Assembly (NCBI GenBank): GCA_036702975.1
Contig: DATNPX010000019.1
Span: forward strand, 1-64,000
From: DATNPX01 sp036702975
Lineage (GTDB): Bacteria > Cyanobacteriota > Vampirovibrionia > Obscuribacterales > Obscuribacteraceae
DNA: 64,000 nt
Direction: 5' to 3'
Below are positions 42,349 to 50,777 of this stretch, in pieces; position 1 is the stretch's first letter; the number at the start of each line of letters is the position of its first letter. The notes under the pieces are model-generated. The model searched no databases. It saw only the letters and a program-made list of their open reading frames with translations, and was not told the DNA's origin. The translations under genes were made by a program, and so were the position numbers.

Positions 42349-43377
42349 ATGATTTTTGCGTTTATTGTTCTGATAACCGTTCTATCAATCGTTTTTACCT
42401 GGTCGAATGGTTTTCAGCACGCCAGCGCGGTGGCTGCAACCGCATTGGGCAGTCACAGCATGACGAGGCCAAAGGCGGTCCTGCTGATTTTTCTGTTCGA
42501 GATAGCCGGTGCCATGTTTGGTGGATCTGCGGTAGCAGATGTGGTGCGTTCATTGTCGAAATGGCCAGAGGAACCTTCGCTGTTACCGATATTGTCTTCG
42601 GCGCTGGTGGCCGCTATCTTGTGGAACTTTATCGCGCGTAAAGTGAAGATGCCTGCCAGCTCAACGCATGCTTTGCTCGGCGGCATGATTGGTGCTCTCA
42701 TGGCTGCGGCTAATGGTTTGAGATGTGTTGAACTTGGTTCGCTCGATCTTTTGCATCCGACGGGCGTTTTAGGGGCAGTAGTGAGTCTGTTTCTATCGCC
42801 TTTGTTAGGTTTTGCGGTTGCTTACATTCTATACAATTTGTCCATACTGCTTTCTTTGCAAGCTGATAACGGTATCAATCGTGCTTTTAAAGAACTTCAG
42901 TTCTGCACTACGGCGATGCTGGCGTTTGGCGACGGACAGAATGATACTCAGAAAACAATGGGACTGATGGTGCTTGCCCTGGATGCATCTGGTTACTCTG
43001 TTGGCAGTGATATCCCGCTCTGGGTGCGTGCAATGATTGCAGTGGCAATGGGAACTGGGGCATTCTTCATATCTCCTGGTGTGGTGACTGAATTGGCGCG
43101 GCACGTTTATAAACTGAGTAAACTCCATGCTTTCGTTGCAGAAACTTCGGGGGCGGCCGTGTTAATCCTTAACTCTCTAATCGGTGGTCCGGTCTCTTCG
43201 TCTCAAGTCATTGCTGCTTCCATCGTTGGTGGTGCCGTGCCTCAAAGACTGAGAGGTGTTCATTGGCAAGTGGTTCGAAATATATTGCTGTCATGGTTGG
43301 TTACCATTCCTACAGTCGGTTTATTAGCTGCCATCATATACGGAGGCATCTTTCGTTGGTTTGGCAGTCCCAGTTGA
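42349..43377 (+). CDS. pit: PiT-family inorganic phosphate transporter
   Basis: 342 residues, about 9-10 membrane helices. The PiT repeat signature is modified: FTWSNGFQHASAVAATALG in the first half and MLAFGDGQNDTQKTMGLM in the second; SSTHALLGGM is the other hallmark. Moves phosphate with a cation. Start at the ATG 42349 with a GGGA site just before; a TTG at 42337 has none. It converges on its usual partner, the DUF47 gene, instead of forming an operon with it. Confidence 0.88.
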   Translation: MIFAFIVLITVLSIVFTWSNGFQHASAVAATALGSHSMTRPKAVLLIFLFEIAGAMFGGSAVADVVRSLSKWPEEPSLLPILSSALVAAILWNFIARKVKMPASSTHALLGGMIGALMAAANGLRCVELGSLDLLHPTGVLGAVVSLFLSPLLGFAVAYILYNLSILLSLQADNGINRAFKELQFCTTAMLAFGDGQNDTQKTMGLMVLALDASGYSVGSDIPLWVRAMIAVAMGTGAFFISPGVVTELARHVYKLSKLHAFVAETSGAAVLILNSLIGGPVSSSQVIAASIVGGAVPQRLRGVHWQVVRNILLSWLVTIPTVGLLAAIIYGGIFRWFGSPS

Positions 43378-43391
43378 GCAAACTGCCAATA

Positions 43392-44027
43392 CTAAGCGAT
43401 TTTAATTGCCAGATGCAGAAGTTTTTCGCCTACTTTGGAGGTGCGAAAAGCGATGGTGGCCATGCTCTCGTATAGTTGCTTCTTGCGAATCAGTTTTTTG
43501 ATGTCCGATTCTTCGTATGCGGCCTTCATTGCTGGACGCAAGACCTTCGCGAATTCCGTCTGAGTTTTTCTTACCTGATTCGCTAATGGTTCTGCTGCGC
43601 CTACATCGCTTTGGAGTGTTTCTATAGTTTTGGCAAGATCATGCACCGATAGTGCCAGAACCTCCGACATCTTGATCAAAAAGTCATCAGACTCGTTCGC
43701 ATCAAAATACTCCATGTCCTTAACGAGGAGTTTGGTGCAGGTCAAGATGAGGTCCATTCTTTCTACGAGGTCGTAAATCTCTTCACGATCGAATGGTGTG
43801 ACGAATGTGTCACGAAGAGCGTCTTCAATTTGTTTTTTTATATCATCGGCAGCGTGCTCACACTGGTGCACGGTTTCGCATGCATCGTGAGTATCTTTTC
43901 GCAACCACTGGTTGAATCCGACAAAGGCTTGGTGCACAAGCGTCGCATGCTGCACGAGCAACTGGAAAAAGTCGTGCTTCTGGTTTACGAATTTAAGCCA
44001 ATGAGGCGTGTGGATTGTTTTGGGCAT
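43392..44027 (-). CDS. DUF47 (PhoU-like) phosphate transport regulator
   Basis: 211 residues, almost all helical, with PhoU-like repeats (FFQLLVQHATLVHQAFVGF; CEHAADDIKKQIEDALRDTFVTPFDREEIYDLVERMDLIL; TSKVGEKLLHLAIKIA). DUF47 proteins usually accompany PiT transporters and adjust uptake. Tail-to-tail with pit, 14 bp apart, no clear ribosome site. Confidence 0.9.
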   Translation of the reverse strand: MPKTIHTPHWLKFVNQKHDFFQLLVQHATLVHQAFVGFNQWLRKDTHDACETVHQCEHAADDIKKQIEDALRDTFVTPFDREEIYDLVERMDLILTCTKLLVKDMEYFDANESDDFLIKMSEVLALSVHDLAKTIETLQSDVGAAEPLANQVRKTQTEFAKVLRPAMKAAYEESDIKKLIRKKQLYESMATIAFRTSKVGEKLLHLAIKIA

Positions 44028-44185
44028 GACGCAACTGTAGATAAGCGATCTGTCTCGAGTGAGTTGGTATGATCAACTCCATATTGTATGCCAATGCACA
44101 TGACGCACCAAAATTACTAGGGTTCCAGTCTCATCGCCTGAATCGATCGTGTCGGCATAATCTCGAACGAATCCGCCTCAGTCCT

Positions 44186-44213
44186 CTCAATGCTCAATGC
44201 TCAATGCTCAACG
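44186..44213. repeat. Tandem 7-bp repeat
   Basis: CTCAATG three times, then CTCAACG. It overlaps the last few codons of the DUF2188 gene and its downstream edge. Short, likely slippage-prone. Confidence 0.6.
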
Positions 44214-44468
44214 CTGATTGTCTATTCCAGCTCGGTTCGAACTCGGCAACTGGACAGGTTCAACAGCGTCGTAACGTTTCCATTCTGACAAACTAAAGCG
44301 CGAATAGATCTTGATCGAATGTTTCGAGGATAAGGCGCGACGGTGTGCGTATTCAATTGCTTCTTTTCTCGACACATAGCAACCAATCAACTGTCCGCCT
44401 TTTAGTACATGCCAGCGCCCATCGCCATGCTTTACTTCGATTAGATTAATGCCGTCACTCTTTCGCAT
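44208..44468 (-). CDS. DUF2188 family protein
   Basis: 86 residues with CCGGAGAGG before the ATG. The segment VKHGDGRWHVLKGGQ...SRKEAIEYAHRRALSSKHSIKIYSR is the DUF2188 motif (small double-psi-like module). Often found near stress genes; role unknown. C-terminus is low in similarity to others. Confidence 0.75.
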   Translation of the reverse strand: MRKSDGINLIEVKHGDGRWHVLKGGQLIGCYVSRKEAIEYAHRRALSSKHSIKIYSRFSLSEWKRYDAVEPVQLPSSNRAGIDNQR

Positions 44469-44881
44469 GCAGTACCTCTCCGGTTTGCACCAGGTAAATC
44501 TCTGTCATACACGAAATTCCATACCTCATATTCTTAATGCTCACACTTGGAGAATTTTTGTCGCCAGAGCTCTTTGCTGGACGTAGCAGCGCAATGAAGT
44601 GAACCGCGATTATTGTTTTTATGAAGCATTATTACTGCGGAGTGTGTTTGACTAAAATGTCGACTATGTCTTACTGAATTAAAGATAGCCTTGGATATTT
44701 TGATTCTGGAAGTTGTTGGAATCGTGGATTATAGTTGAGGTTTGCATCATTTATTATTTGGTTGACGGGAACTTTTGTGTCCAAAAATGTTGACAGTTAT
44801 ATTGTAACTCTATGAAAGCAGCTGGTGGCGCGGAGAAATTCGTCCCAGTTGTCATTTTTAGCCCCGCCTAGAGTATCCGTT
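44469..44881. other. Gene-free spacer, promoter for the glycosyltransferase likely
   Basis: 413 bp. A TTGACA at 44790 with a TATGAA at about 15 bp spacing could drive the glycosyltransferase. The rest is AT-rich with no ORF, repeat or stem-loop I can support. Confidence 0.35.
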
Positions 44882-45947
44882 ATGAAGATCGCCCAAGTTG
44901 CTCCTCTTTACGTAAGTGTCCCCCCTGCAGACTATGGTGGCACAGAGCGTGTTATTGGTTGGCTCATTGATGAGCTGGCTCAGCGTGGTCACAGTTTGAC
45001 ATTATTTTCTACAGCAGATTCCAGAACATCGGCCGAACTTCAGGCCGTTTGCAAGCAGCCGCTAGGAATTGGGCGAACCAGACTCTCTGAACTGGCGCAC
45101 CTCATGGAAGTGCAAGAGGTAAGCCGCCTTTCTCATAATTTCGATGTCATTCATTCACACGTGGAGCACTGGCTTTATCCTCTTGTCGGAAAGGCAAAGG
45201 TACCAATTGTGTCTACCTGTCACGGTCCGATGGGAAGACCATTAATGCACGAAGTTCATCGCCAATTCCCTAACGCACCTCTTGTATCCATCTCGTTTTC
45301 GCAAAGAACTCCTCTTCCAGAGGCGAACTGGGTTGCAAACGTATATCATGGAATGCCGCGTGATCTTTTTTTCCCGAGTTTTAAAAAGGGCCAATATTTA
45401 GTTTTTCTGGGACGCCTTAGCCCTACCAAGGGAGTAGTGGAAGCTATCGAGATAGCTAGAAGATCTTCTACCAACCTAAAAATCGCCGGGAACATACAGG
45501 CAGTAGATCAAGACTATTTTCGGCATGAAATAAAAACCGCGGCTCGGCAATGGTGTTGAATATGTCGGTGAGGTAAACGATGCACAGAAGAACGAGCTGC
45601 TCGCGAGTGCAATTGCATTGCTTTTTCCAATTCTTTCGCCTGAAGCATTCGGCCTCGTGTTAATTGAATCACTTGCTTGTGGTACGCCAGTGATCGGGTT
45701 TGATAAATATTCCGTGCCGGAGATCATTTGTGAAGGAACAAGTGGCTTCCTTTGCTCTTCCGTCGAGGTTGCAGCGAAAAAAGTAGAAAAAATAGACTCA
45801 ATAAGCCGTCAATTGTGCCGAAAAGTCTTTGAAGAACGCTTTTCTGTGGAGCGCATGGCGACTGACTATTTGGAACTTTTCGAAAGCATTGTATTGTGTC
45901 GAAGACAGTCAGTCAATACTGAGGAGCGAGTGCATGAAACAATATGA
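44882..45947 (+). pseudogene. GT-B glycosyltransferase (family 4 type) with a frameshift
   Basis: The first part (44882-45559, 225 codons) starts MKIAQVAPLYVSVPP and has FDVIHSHVEHWLYP and VFLGRLSPTKGVVEA. The second part continues in another frame with EYVGEVNDAQKNELLASA and EAFGLVLIESLACGTPVIGFD. Reading four A instead of five in 45532-45536 restores one protein (IKPRLGNGVEYVGE), so a one-base insertion in an A-run splits it. Family 4 enzymes transfer sugars from NDP-sugar. It overlaps the PIG-L gene and probably acts with it on a glycan. Confidence 0.8.
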
Positions 45948-46842
45948 TTTGCTGTTTTTGTCGCCTCATTTTGATGATGTCGTACTTAGCTGCGCTGCGC
46001 GGTTGATACGAGAACGGAAAGCTGGCAGGACTATTTTAATAGCAACTCTTTTTAGTGAAGCGGACCGCACTGAAATGGTATCGAATGAGGTGCGCAAGAA
46101 AGAAGATAACGAGGCAATGAAGATTTTCGGAACGGATCATATATGGCTTGGGTTTACTGATGCGCCTTGGAGATCTTTGTCGTACAGTAATTTTTCGAAA
46201 CTAGTTTCCGTCCCTGCACCTGGGGACTTTGAATTTCAAGCAGCAGTAGCGGCAGGCGTGCGCAGATTGTGGGACAAGATACGACCGGCTAAGGTATTTT
46301 TGCCTTTGGCGGTCGGCGAGCATATTGACCATCGTCTGACATACCAGTCGAGGCACATACTACAGCCGGAAAATTGTATTGAGTTTTACGAGGATCGTCC
46401 TTATTGTTTTTTGAACGGTATAGTCGAAGCTCGTCTAGCTCTTGCCGGAGCAAGAATTAGACACGCCGGTTTCCACCATCGACTTCCGCATGATTTGAAG
46501 GTGCTCGGGCAAATGATTAGAGATTTTGAGAATGTGACTATCTTCAAAAACGCCTTGAATAATCCACGTGTCAGATTTTTCTGGGCGCTTGAGATGGCAA
46601 GGCGTCTAAAAAACACTGATGTAGATGGCCCGACTCTAGAGTCGCATTTGATAACTGCTGATGACGATGAACTAAATACCATAATTGCTGGAGTGGCAGC
46701 TTACCGGTCTCAAATAGGGGGACTGTATGGAGATATGCAGAATTTCCAGAATGAATCGAACGAGTATATGCGTAAACTCAATACCACAGCCCCATATACT
46801 GAGCGATTTTGGAAAACAATCAAGGTAAGCTCAAAAAAGTAA
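45934..46842 (+). CDS. PIG-L family deacetylase
   Basis: 302 residues from ATG 45934 (GAGGAGCG upstream), overlapping the glycosyltransferase by 14 bases. Zinc motif SPHFDD near the start and HIDH at ~131-134 are the LmbE/PIG-L signatures. These enzymes remove acetyl groups from GlcNAc-type sugars. Probably same glycan pathway as the preceding gene. Confidence 0.85.
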   Translation: MKQYDLLFLSPHFDDVVLSCAARLIRERKAGRTILIATLFSEADRTEMVSNEVRKKEDNEAMKIFGTDHIWLGFTDAPWRSLSYSNFSKLVSVPAPGDFEFQAAVAAGVRRLWDKIRPAKVFLPLAVGEHIDHRLTYQSRHILQPENCIEFYEDRPYCFLNGIVEARLALAGARIRHAGFHHRLPHDLKVLGQMIRDFENVTIFKNALNNPRVRFFWALEMARRLKNTDVDGPTLESHLITADDDELNTIIAGVAAYRSQIGGLYGDMQNFQNESNEYMRKLNTTAPYTERFWKTIKVSSKK

Positions 46843-46893
46843 GCTGAAAAAACAATCAAGGTAGCTGAAAAAATCGTGTCTAGCGAATAGGCT

Positions 46894-47115
46894 CTAAGGT
46901 GGATGACCTTGCATTGTTGCTCCCTCGGCTCCGATTTTCAGCCCTTGCGTACCTGTGGACGGGCTTCCATTTAAATTGGTGGCGTGTTGCTGACTGAAAA
47001 AAACAATGCTCATAAGTATGAGGACTACAGCAACGATCAACAAACGTGCCGCGCGTGACCTTTCAAGATTTTCTATCTCGACAGGCTCAGTCGGTTTTCG
47101 AGTTGCCATTTTCAC
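46894..47115 (-). CDS. Small membrane-anchored protein (73 aa)
   Basis: 73 residues from GTG 47115 with AGGTGA about 7 bases upstream. Basic head, one membrane helix (LLIVAVVLILMSIVFF), then a short low-complexity tail that would face the periplasm. No recognised domain. Confidence 0.6.
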   Translation of the reverse strand: MKMATRKPTEPVEIENLERSRAARLLIVAVVLILMSIVFFSQQHATNLNGSPSTGTQGLKIGAEGATMQGHPP

Positions 47116-47223
47116 AATGATGTCACCTGAATACTTTTTTTCTTATGACGTCTTTTTAGGATGTTGTTTTATGACCTTCTTTTATAGACTCCTCGGGTTT
47201 ATGGACCGGCCTCGAATCCTTGG

Positions 47224-47475
47224 CTAAGCTGCATGCACGGCTCTTGCAAGTTCGGCGCGCCCCATCTTGGAACGACCTTTGATTCCTTTTCTTTTGGCGA
47301 TCTCGTAGAGCTCTTTTCTAGTTTTCGGCTCACTACCACCTTCGCGATTTCTTTTGGCGACTGCGGCTGCTTGTTTCCCTAAGGCAGTTCTGGTTGCCTT
47401 TGGCAAGTGAGCGATTGTTCGTTTTTTCTTCGCCGCTGCAATCGCCTTCTTTATTCCTGGATTTTGGCTTCCCAT
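47224..47475 (-). CDS. Small basic DNA-binding-like protein (83 aa)
   Basis: 83 residues from ATG 47475, GAGGTG 6 bases upstream. Lys/Arg/Ala-rich; the C-terminal KTRKELYEIAKRKGIKGRSKMGRAELARAV resembles a Rho-N/SAP-type helical module. May be nucleoid-associated, like the larger basic protein at 34101. Confidence 0.6.
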   Translation of the reverse strand: MGSQNPGIKKAIAAAKKKRTIAHLPKATRTALGKQAAAVAKRNREGGSEPKTRKELYEIAKRKGIKGRSKMGRAELARAVHAA

Positions 47476-47561
47476 CTGTGGCACCTCATGTTGCGCTAAG
47501 ACGTACATGACGCCCTGATCTTCATCGGAGTTCCTCTGTTCTGTGCTTGAATATGTAAATG

Positions 47562-48278
47562 TTACTCTCGGCGAATCGTGAGCTTCTTGCCTTCATTTTG
47601 AGCTGCCTGATTCTTCGGAACAATAATTGTAAGCACTCCGTTTTTCAGACTGGCCTGCGCATTTTCACTCTGCACTTTGCACGGCAGCGAGATTGTTCGT
47701 TCGAAGGTACCATAACAGCGCTCGCTTACGCGGAGGGATTTGTCAGTTTTTGACTGACTAACTTCGTTCTTCTTTTCACCTTTAATGGTCACCGAATCGT
47801 CATTTACAGTCACATCCAGGTTGTTCTCGTCGATGCCTGGAACCTCGGCCGATATCCTTATTTCGCTGCCCTGATCGCTTGTATCCAGGCGCGGAATATA
47901 TGCTGCCATACCCGCCGGAATGTCCCAATTCCTATCAAGGTCCGGCACCAAACCGTTGAAGTTTCTCAGCATCCAATTTACATCAGGAGCGTTTTGCGCT
48001 TCAAATATGTCTGAGGGAAAACCTAAACGAGACGCGGATGCGCGCATTCTATTTATTGCAGTCTCAAGATCCGAAAAGTTTTGAGCGTTTTTGCTCGTTC
48101 CGGCGTGCACATGAATTCGCATCTCAGAGTCGGCCTTGCGAGAGTCGACCTTGGGTGCGCTTTGCGCTTGTGCGCGCAGCATTTGTCCACCGGTGAATCC
48201 AAGTGCTAAGCCGAGTAAGAGTGTCAGAAGCACTGTCTTACGTTTGGCAAAGCGTGATAAATCAAGAGTCGGTTTCAT
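47562..48278 (-). CDS. Membrane-anchored Hsp20-like chaperone
   Basis: 238 residues from ATG 48278 (GGAG 7 bases upstream). N-terminal signal or anchor helix (TVLLTLLLGLALGFTGGQML), a ~80-residue linker and an alpha-crystallin domain at ~140-235: ISAEVPGIDENNLDVTVNDDSVTIKGE and ASLKNGVLTIIVPK. Second of two Hsp20 proteins with an export helix; see 28513. Probably a periplasmic or outer-leaflet chaperone. Confidence 0.85.
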   Translation of the reverse strand: MKPTLDLSRFAKRKTVLLTLLLGLALGFTGGQMLRAQAQSAPKVDSRKADSEMRIHVHAGTSKNAQNFSDLETAINRMRASASRLGFPSDIFEAQNAPDVNWMLRNFNGLVPDLDRNWDIPAGMAAYIPRLDTSDQGSEIRISAEVPGIDENNLDVTVNDDSVTIKGEKKNEVSQSKTDKSLRVSERCYGTFERTISLPCKVQSENAQASLKNGVLTIIVPKNQAAQNEGKKLTIRRE

Positions 48279-48363
48279 AGACATTCTCCTTTCAGGTTAA
48301 ATGACCGGACCAGATATGCTTGACTGGTTACTTTTTTCAACGTGGCAACTTATCGTGCCGGAG

Positions 48364-48771
48364 CTATTCCGCCTGTACTGTGATTTTTCTCGGTAAGGCT
48401 CGCTTGCTTTTCGGCAGTACTAATTTGAGTACGCCGTTTTTTACGGATGCTTGGATACCTTCTCGATCAATTTCATTCGATAGCGCAAAAACACGTTTGT
48501 AGCTGCCAACACCATATTCGGCATAACTCAAACTGTAGCCGGGAAATTGAGGCTGCTCGGCATGACCGTAGATGGTTAAGATGTTCTGCTCTAGGGTGAT
48601 ATCGACTGCATCCTGCTTTACACCAGGCATATCCGCCAATAAGACGAGTTGTTCCTTTGATTCATAGATATCCGTAATCGGAGTGTAAAGCTTATTTGGC
48701 CTTGTCTGCTCAGCAGCAGACTCCTGAGTTGAGACTTCCTGCTTGTTCATTTCAATTAGATCGCTTGCCAT
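48364..48771 (-). CDS. Hsp20-like small heat-shock protein
   Basis: 135 residues. Alpha-crystallin core: LVLLADMPGVKQDAVDITLEQNILTIYG; ASVKNGVLKLVLPKSK. Cytoplasmic. AAAGGAGG precedes the ATG. Forms an operon with 48799 (27 bp apart), upstream of 47562. Confidence 0.9.
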   Translation of the reverse strand: MASDLIEMNKQEVSTQESAAEQTRPNKLYTPITDIYESKEQLVLLADMPGVKQDAVDITLEQNILTIYGHAEQPQFPGYSLSYAEYGVGSYKRVFALSNEIDREGIQASVKNGVLKLVLPKSKRALPRKITVQAE

Positions 48772-48798
48772 GACAAACCTCCTTTATTGTTCGAGAAA

Positions 48799-49245
48799 CT
48801 AAGATTCTGACACCACGCTTATCCGGCGTGGCTTTGCGGCTTCAGAGCGCGGCAGTGTGATCTGCAGAACACCGTTGCTGAACTTTGCCTGCACCTGATC
48901 TGCGTGCACAGCAAAGGGAAGCTGCAATGAGCGACTAAACTGTCCGACACTCCGTTCTTGCCGATGACATGATTCTCCTTCTTGCAGTGCTTCTCGCTTT
49001 CGAGAACCTCTTATAGTGAGTGTGTCGTTAACTAATGAAATGTCGACATCGCTTGGATCGATGCCCGGGATTTCGGTGCGCACGATAGCACCGTTTTCGG
49101 AAGTCCAAACATTGATAAGAGGAAATTCGGCCGGTGTCTCAATCGGGGCACTGGTTGAGAGCAGTCGATTGAGCGAGTTCTGAAGCCGCTGCATGTCCTT
49201 CAGCGAGCCAAATAAATCGTTGTCAGCAAGTCTCTGAATCAACAT
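48799..49245 (-). CDS. Hsp20-like small heat-shock protein
   Basis: 148 residues. N-terminal amphipathic segment (LFGSLKDMQRLQNSLNRLL), then core IVRTEIPGIDPSDVDISLVNDTLTIRG and FSNGVLQITLPRSE. AAGGAGGCG precedes the ATG. First gene of the hsp20 cluster. Inverted repeats lie upstream (49286-49359). Confidence 0.92.
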   Translation of the reverse strand: MLIQRLADNDLFGSLKDMQRLQNSLNRLLSTSAPIETPAEFPLINVWTSENGAIVRTEIPGIDPSDVDISLVNDTLTIRGSRKREALQEGESCHRQERSVGQFSRSLQLPFAVHADQVQAKFSNGVLQITLPRSEAAKPRRISVVSES

Positions 49246-49567
49246 AATCTACGCCTCCTTAATACGAGCCAAACGTTGGAAGGGAGATCAGGTTTAATGG
49301 TCGATATAGACCTGATCCACTCTGAATCTGAGGTCCATGATGAGTGGTATCACTCATCAGTCTACAGCTTGAGTAACACACACTGAATAATCTACTTAGA
49401 GCAGTGAGGTTGGTTGTCACTTTGCACGATTTTTTAAACTTTTATTGGTGCGCTACCGAAGTATATGCCGCTGATTTGTTTCGCGAAACCCATGCAATGG
49501 ATGCTCGAGAAGTCATCCCTGTTAACTATACGGGGATTCTAAGTGAAATGTTAAAACGTTGCGCTTG
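49246..49567 (-). promoter_or_regulatory. Leader/operator region of the hsp20 cluster with two inverted repeats
   Basis: Two perfect inverted repeats occur: GATCAGGT (49286-49293) with ACCTGATC (49310-49317), and TGATGAGTG-GTAT-CACTCATCA (49338-49359). Neither is a CIRCE box (TTAGCACTC-N9-GAGTGCTAA) and neither is a perfect HAIR box, although a CTTGAGT half-site lies at 49368-49374. They could be a heat-stress operator or a leader stem. No gene in the remaining part to 49567; a 60-codon plus frame at 49404 is not convincing. Confidence 0.45.
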
Positions 49568-49857
49568 GGAAAAATTTTTGCTATAAAAGGTTACGGAAGG
49601 TTCAATTTCCCTTTCGTTATGTTTAGCCCAAATTCTGCTGTATGGAGGGTTTGCGCGGTTGACGATAACAAAAGTCGAATAGTCCTATGAATGTAAAATC
49701 CCCGGCACGCCACGCCGGCAAAATAAGCAAAAAGGCAGCCTCAGGCGCTCTGAGGCTGCCTGGCTGAATGATCACCGTCAAAGATGTCTTCAATCTTTGA
49801 CATTGTCATTTTGATGGATATTTCCCTTAACTGGCTTGATAGCCGGCTCTCAGCTAT
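49568..49857 (+). ncRNA. Candidate structured RNA element, copy B
   Basis: Second copy of the element at 25996-26291. Aligned blocks include GCTAT, CGGAAGGTTCA, TTTCC-TTTCG, CAAATT-CTGC, GGAGGG-TTTG, CGGCAAA-AAGC, GGCAGCCTCAG/CTGAGGCTGCC (49735-49761; loop GCGCT), a GTCAAAGAT/ATCTTTGAC stem (49777-49801) and the final GGCT/AGCC hairpin. Several pairs are changed in a way that keeps pairing. The 3' end overlaps the last codons of the SDR gene on the other strand. Read on the minus strand, the main hairpin with its T-run would also terminate the SDR transcript. Confidence 0.55.
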
Positions 49858-50728
49858 TTACGATTACACCACCATTTGGGTGAATTATTTGCCCGGAGAT
49901 ATATGAAGCATCGTCTGATGCGAGAAACACATAAGCTGGCGCCACTTCATTGGGTTGCCCCGGGCGTTTCATGGGCACATTTTTGCCAAACTCTTGCACG
50001 TGTTTTTCGTCAAAAGTCGCGGGTATGAGCGGCGTCCAAATCGGCCCGGGTGCTACTGCATTGACACGAATCTCTTTTTCAATCAGCTGTTGAGAGAGAG
50101 ATCTTGTGAAGGCTACAATCGCGCCCTTCGTGGACGAGTAATCCAACAGATGATCGTTGCCTTTGTACGCAGTAACCGAGGTGGTGTTAATTATGGTGCT
50201 GCCAGATTTCATGTGGGCCACTGCTGCTTTTACAAAATAAAACATCGAGAAGATATTGGTGCGAAAAGTCTTTTCGAGTTGTTCGGTGGGAATTTCCTCT
50301 ATAGATTCCTTTTGATGCTGCTCGGCTGTATTGTTAACGAGGATGTCAAAACGTCCAAATTTCTCGACCACCTTATCTACGCATTCTTTACAAAAGCTTT
50401 CATCACCGACATCGCCTTGCAAACTTAGACACTTACGCCCCTCATTCTCTATCAGCGCTTGAGTCTTTCGTGCATCCTCGTTCTCTTCTAAATAGACGAT
50501 TGCTATGTGCGCTCCTTCGCGCGCAAAGGCAATTGCCACGGCGCGGCCGATACCACTGTCTCCACCAGTGATTAAGGCAATTTTGTTGTGCAGTCTGTTC
50601 GCACCCGCGAACTTTGGCATAAACTCTGGTTCGGGAGTCATTTTGTGTTCGATACCAGGCTGCTTAGATTGCTTCTGTGGTGGCATTGATTTTGGAGCTT
50701 CGTTTTTTTCCGTATGTCCTGTAGTCAT
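49850..50728 (-). CDS. Short-chain dehydrogenase with N-terminal extension (YghA-like)
   Basis: 292 residues from ATG 50728. After a ~40-residue polar extension the Rossmann motif is ALITGGDSGIGRAVA (TGxxxGIG), followed by LVNNTAE and the catalytic Ser (NTTSVTAYKG) and Tyr-x-x-x-Lys (YSSTKGAIV). The extension and sequence are like YghA/GsiB-associated stress SDRs. It forms an operon with the ADH gene before it. The last 2-3 codons fall in copy B of the repeated RNA element. Confidence 0.9.
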   Translation of the reverse strand: MTTGHTEKNEAPKSMPPQKQSKQPGIEHKMTPEPEFMPKFAGANRLHNKIALITGGDSGIGRAVAIAFAREGAHIAIVYLEENEDARKTQALIENEGRKCLSLQGDVGDESFCKECVDKVVEKFGRFDILVNNTAEQHQKESIEEIPTEQLEKTFRTNIFSMFYFVKAAVAHMKSGSTIINTTSVTAYKGNDHLLDYSSTKGAIVAFTRSLSQQLIEKEIRVNAVAPGPIWTPLIPATFDEKHVQEFGKNVPMKRPGQPNEVAPAYVFLASDDASYISGQIIHPNGGVIVNS

Positions 50729-50777
50729 TTTTATTCTCACAAATATTTGTATTAAGTTCATTCGAGTCGGGCTTATC

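Noticed and set aside
49338..49359. CIRCE or HAIR heat-shock operator upstream of the hsp20 cluster
   Set aside because: The arm sequence and spacer differ from both consensus elements, so only a generic inverted repeat is reported.
49404..49586. 60-codon plus frame between hsp20 leader and repeat B
   Set aside because: GTG start, no clear ribosome site, runs into the repeat; not supported.
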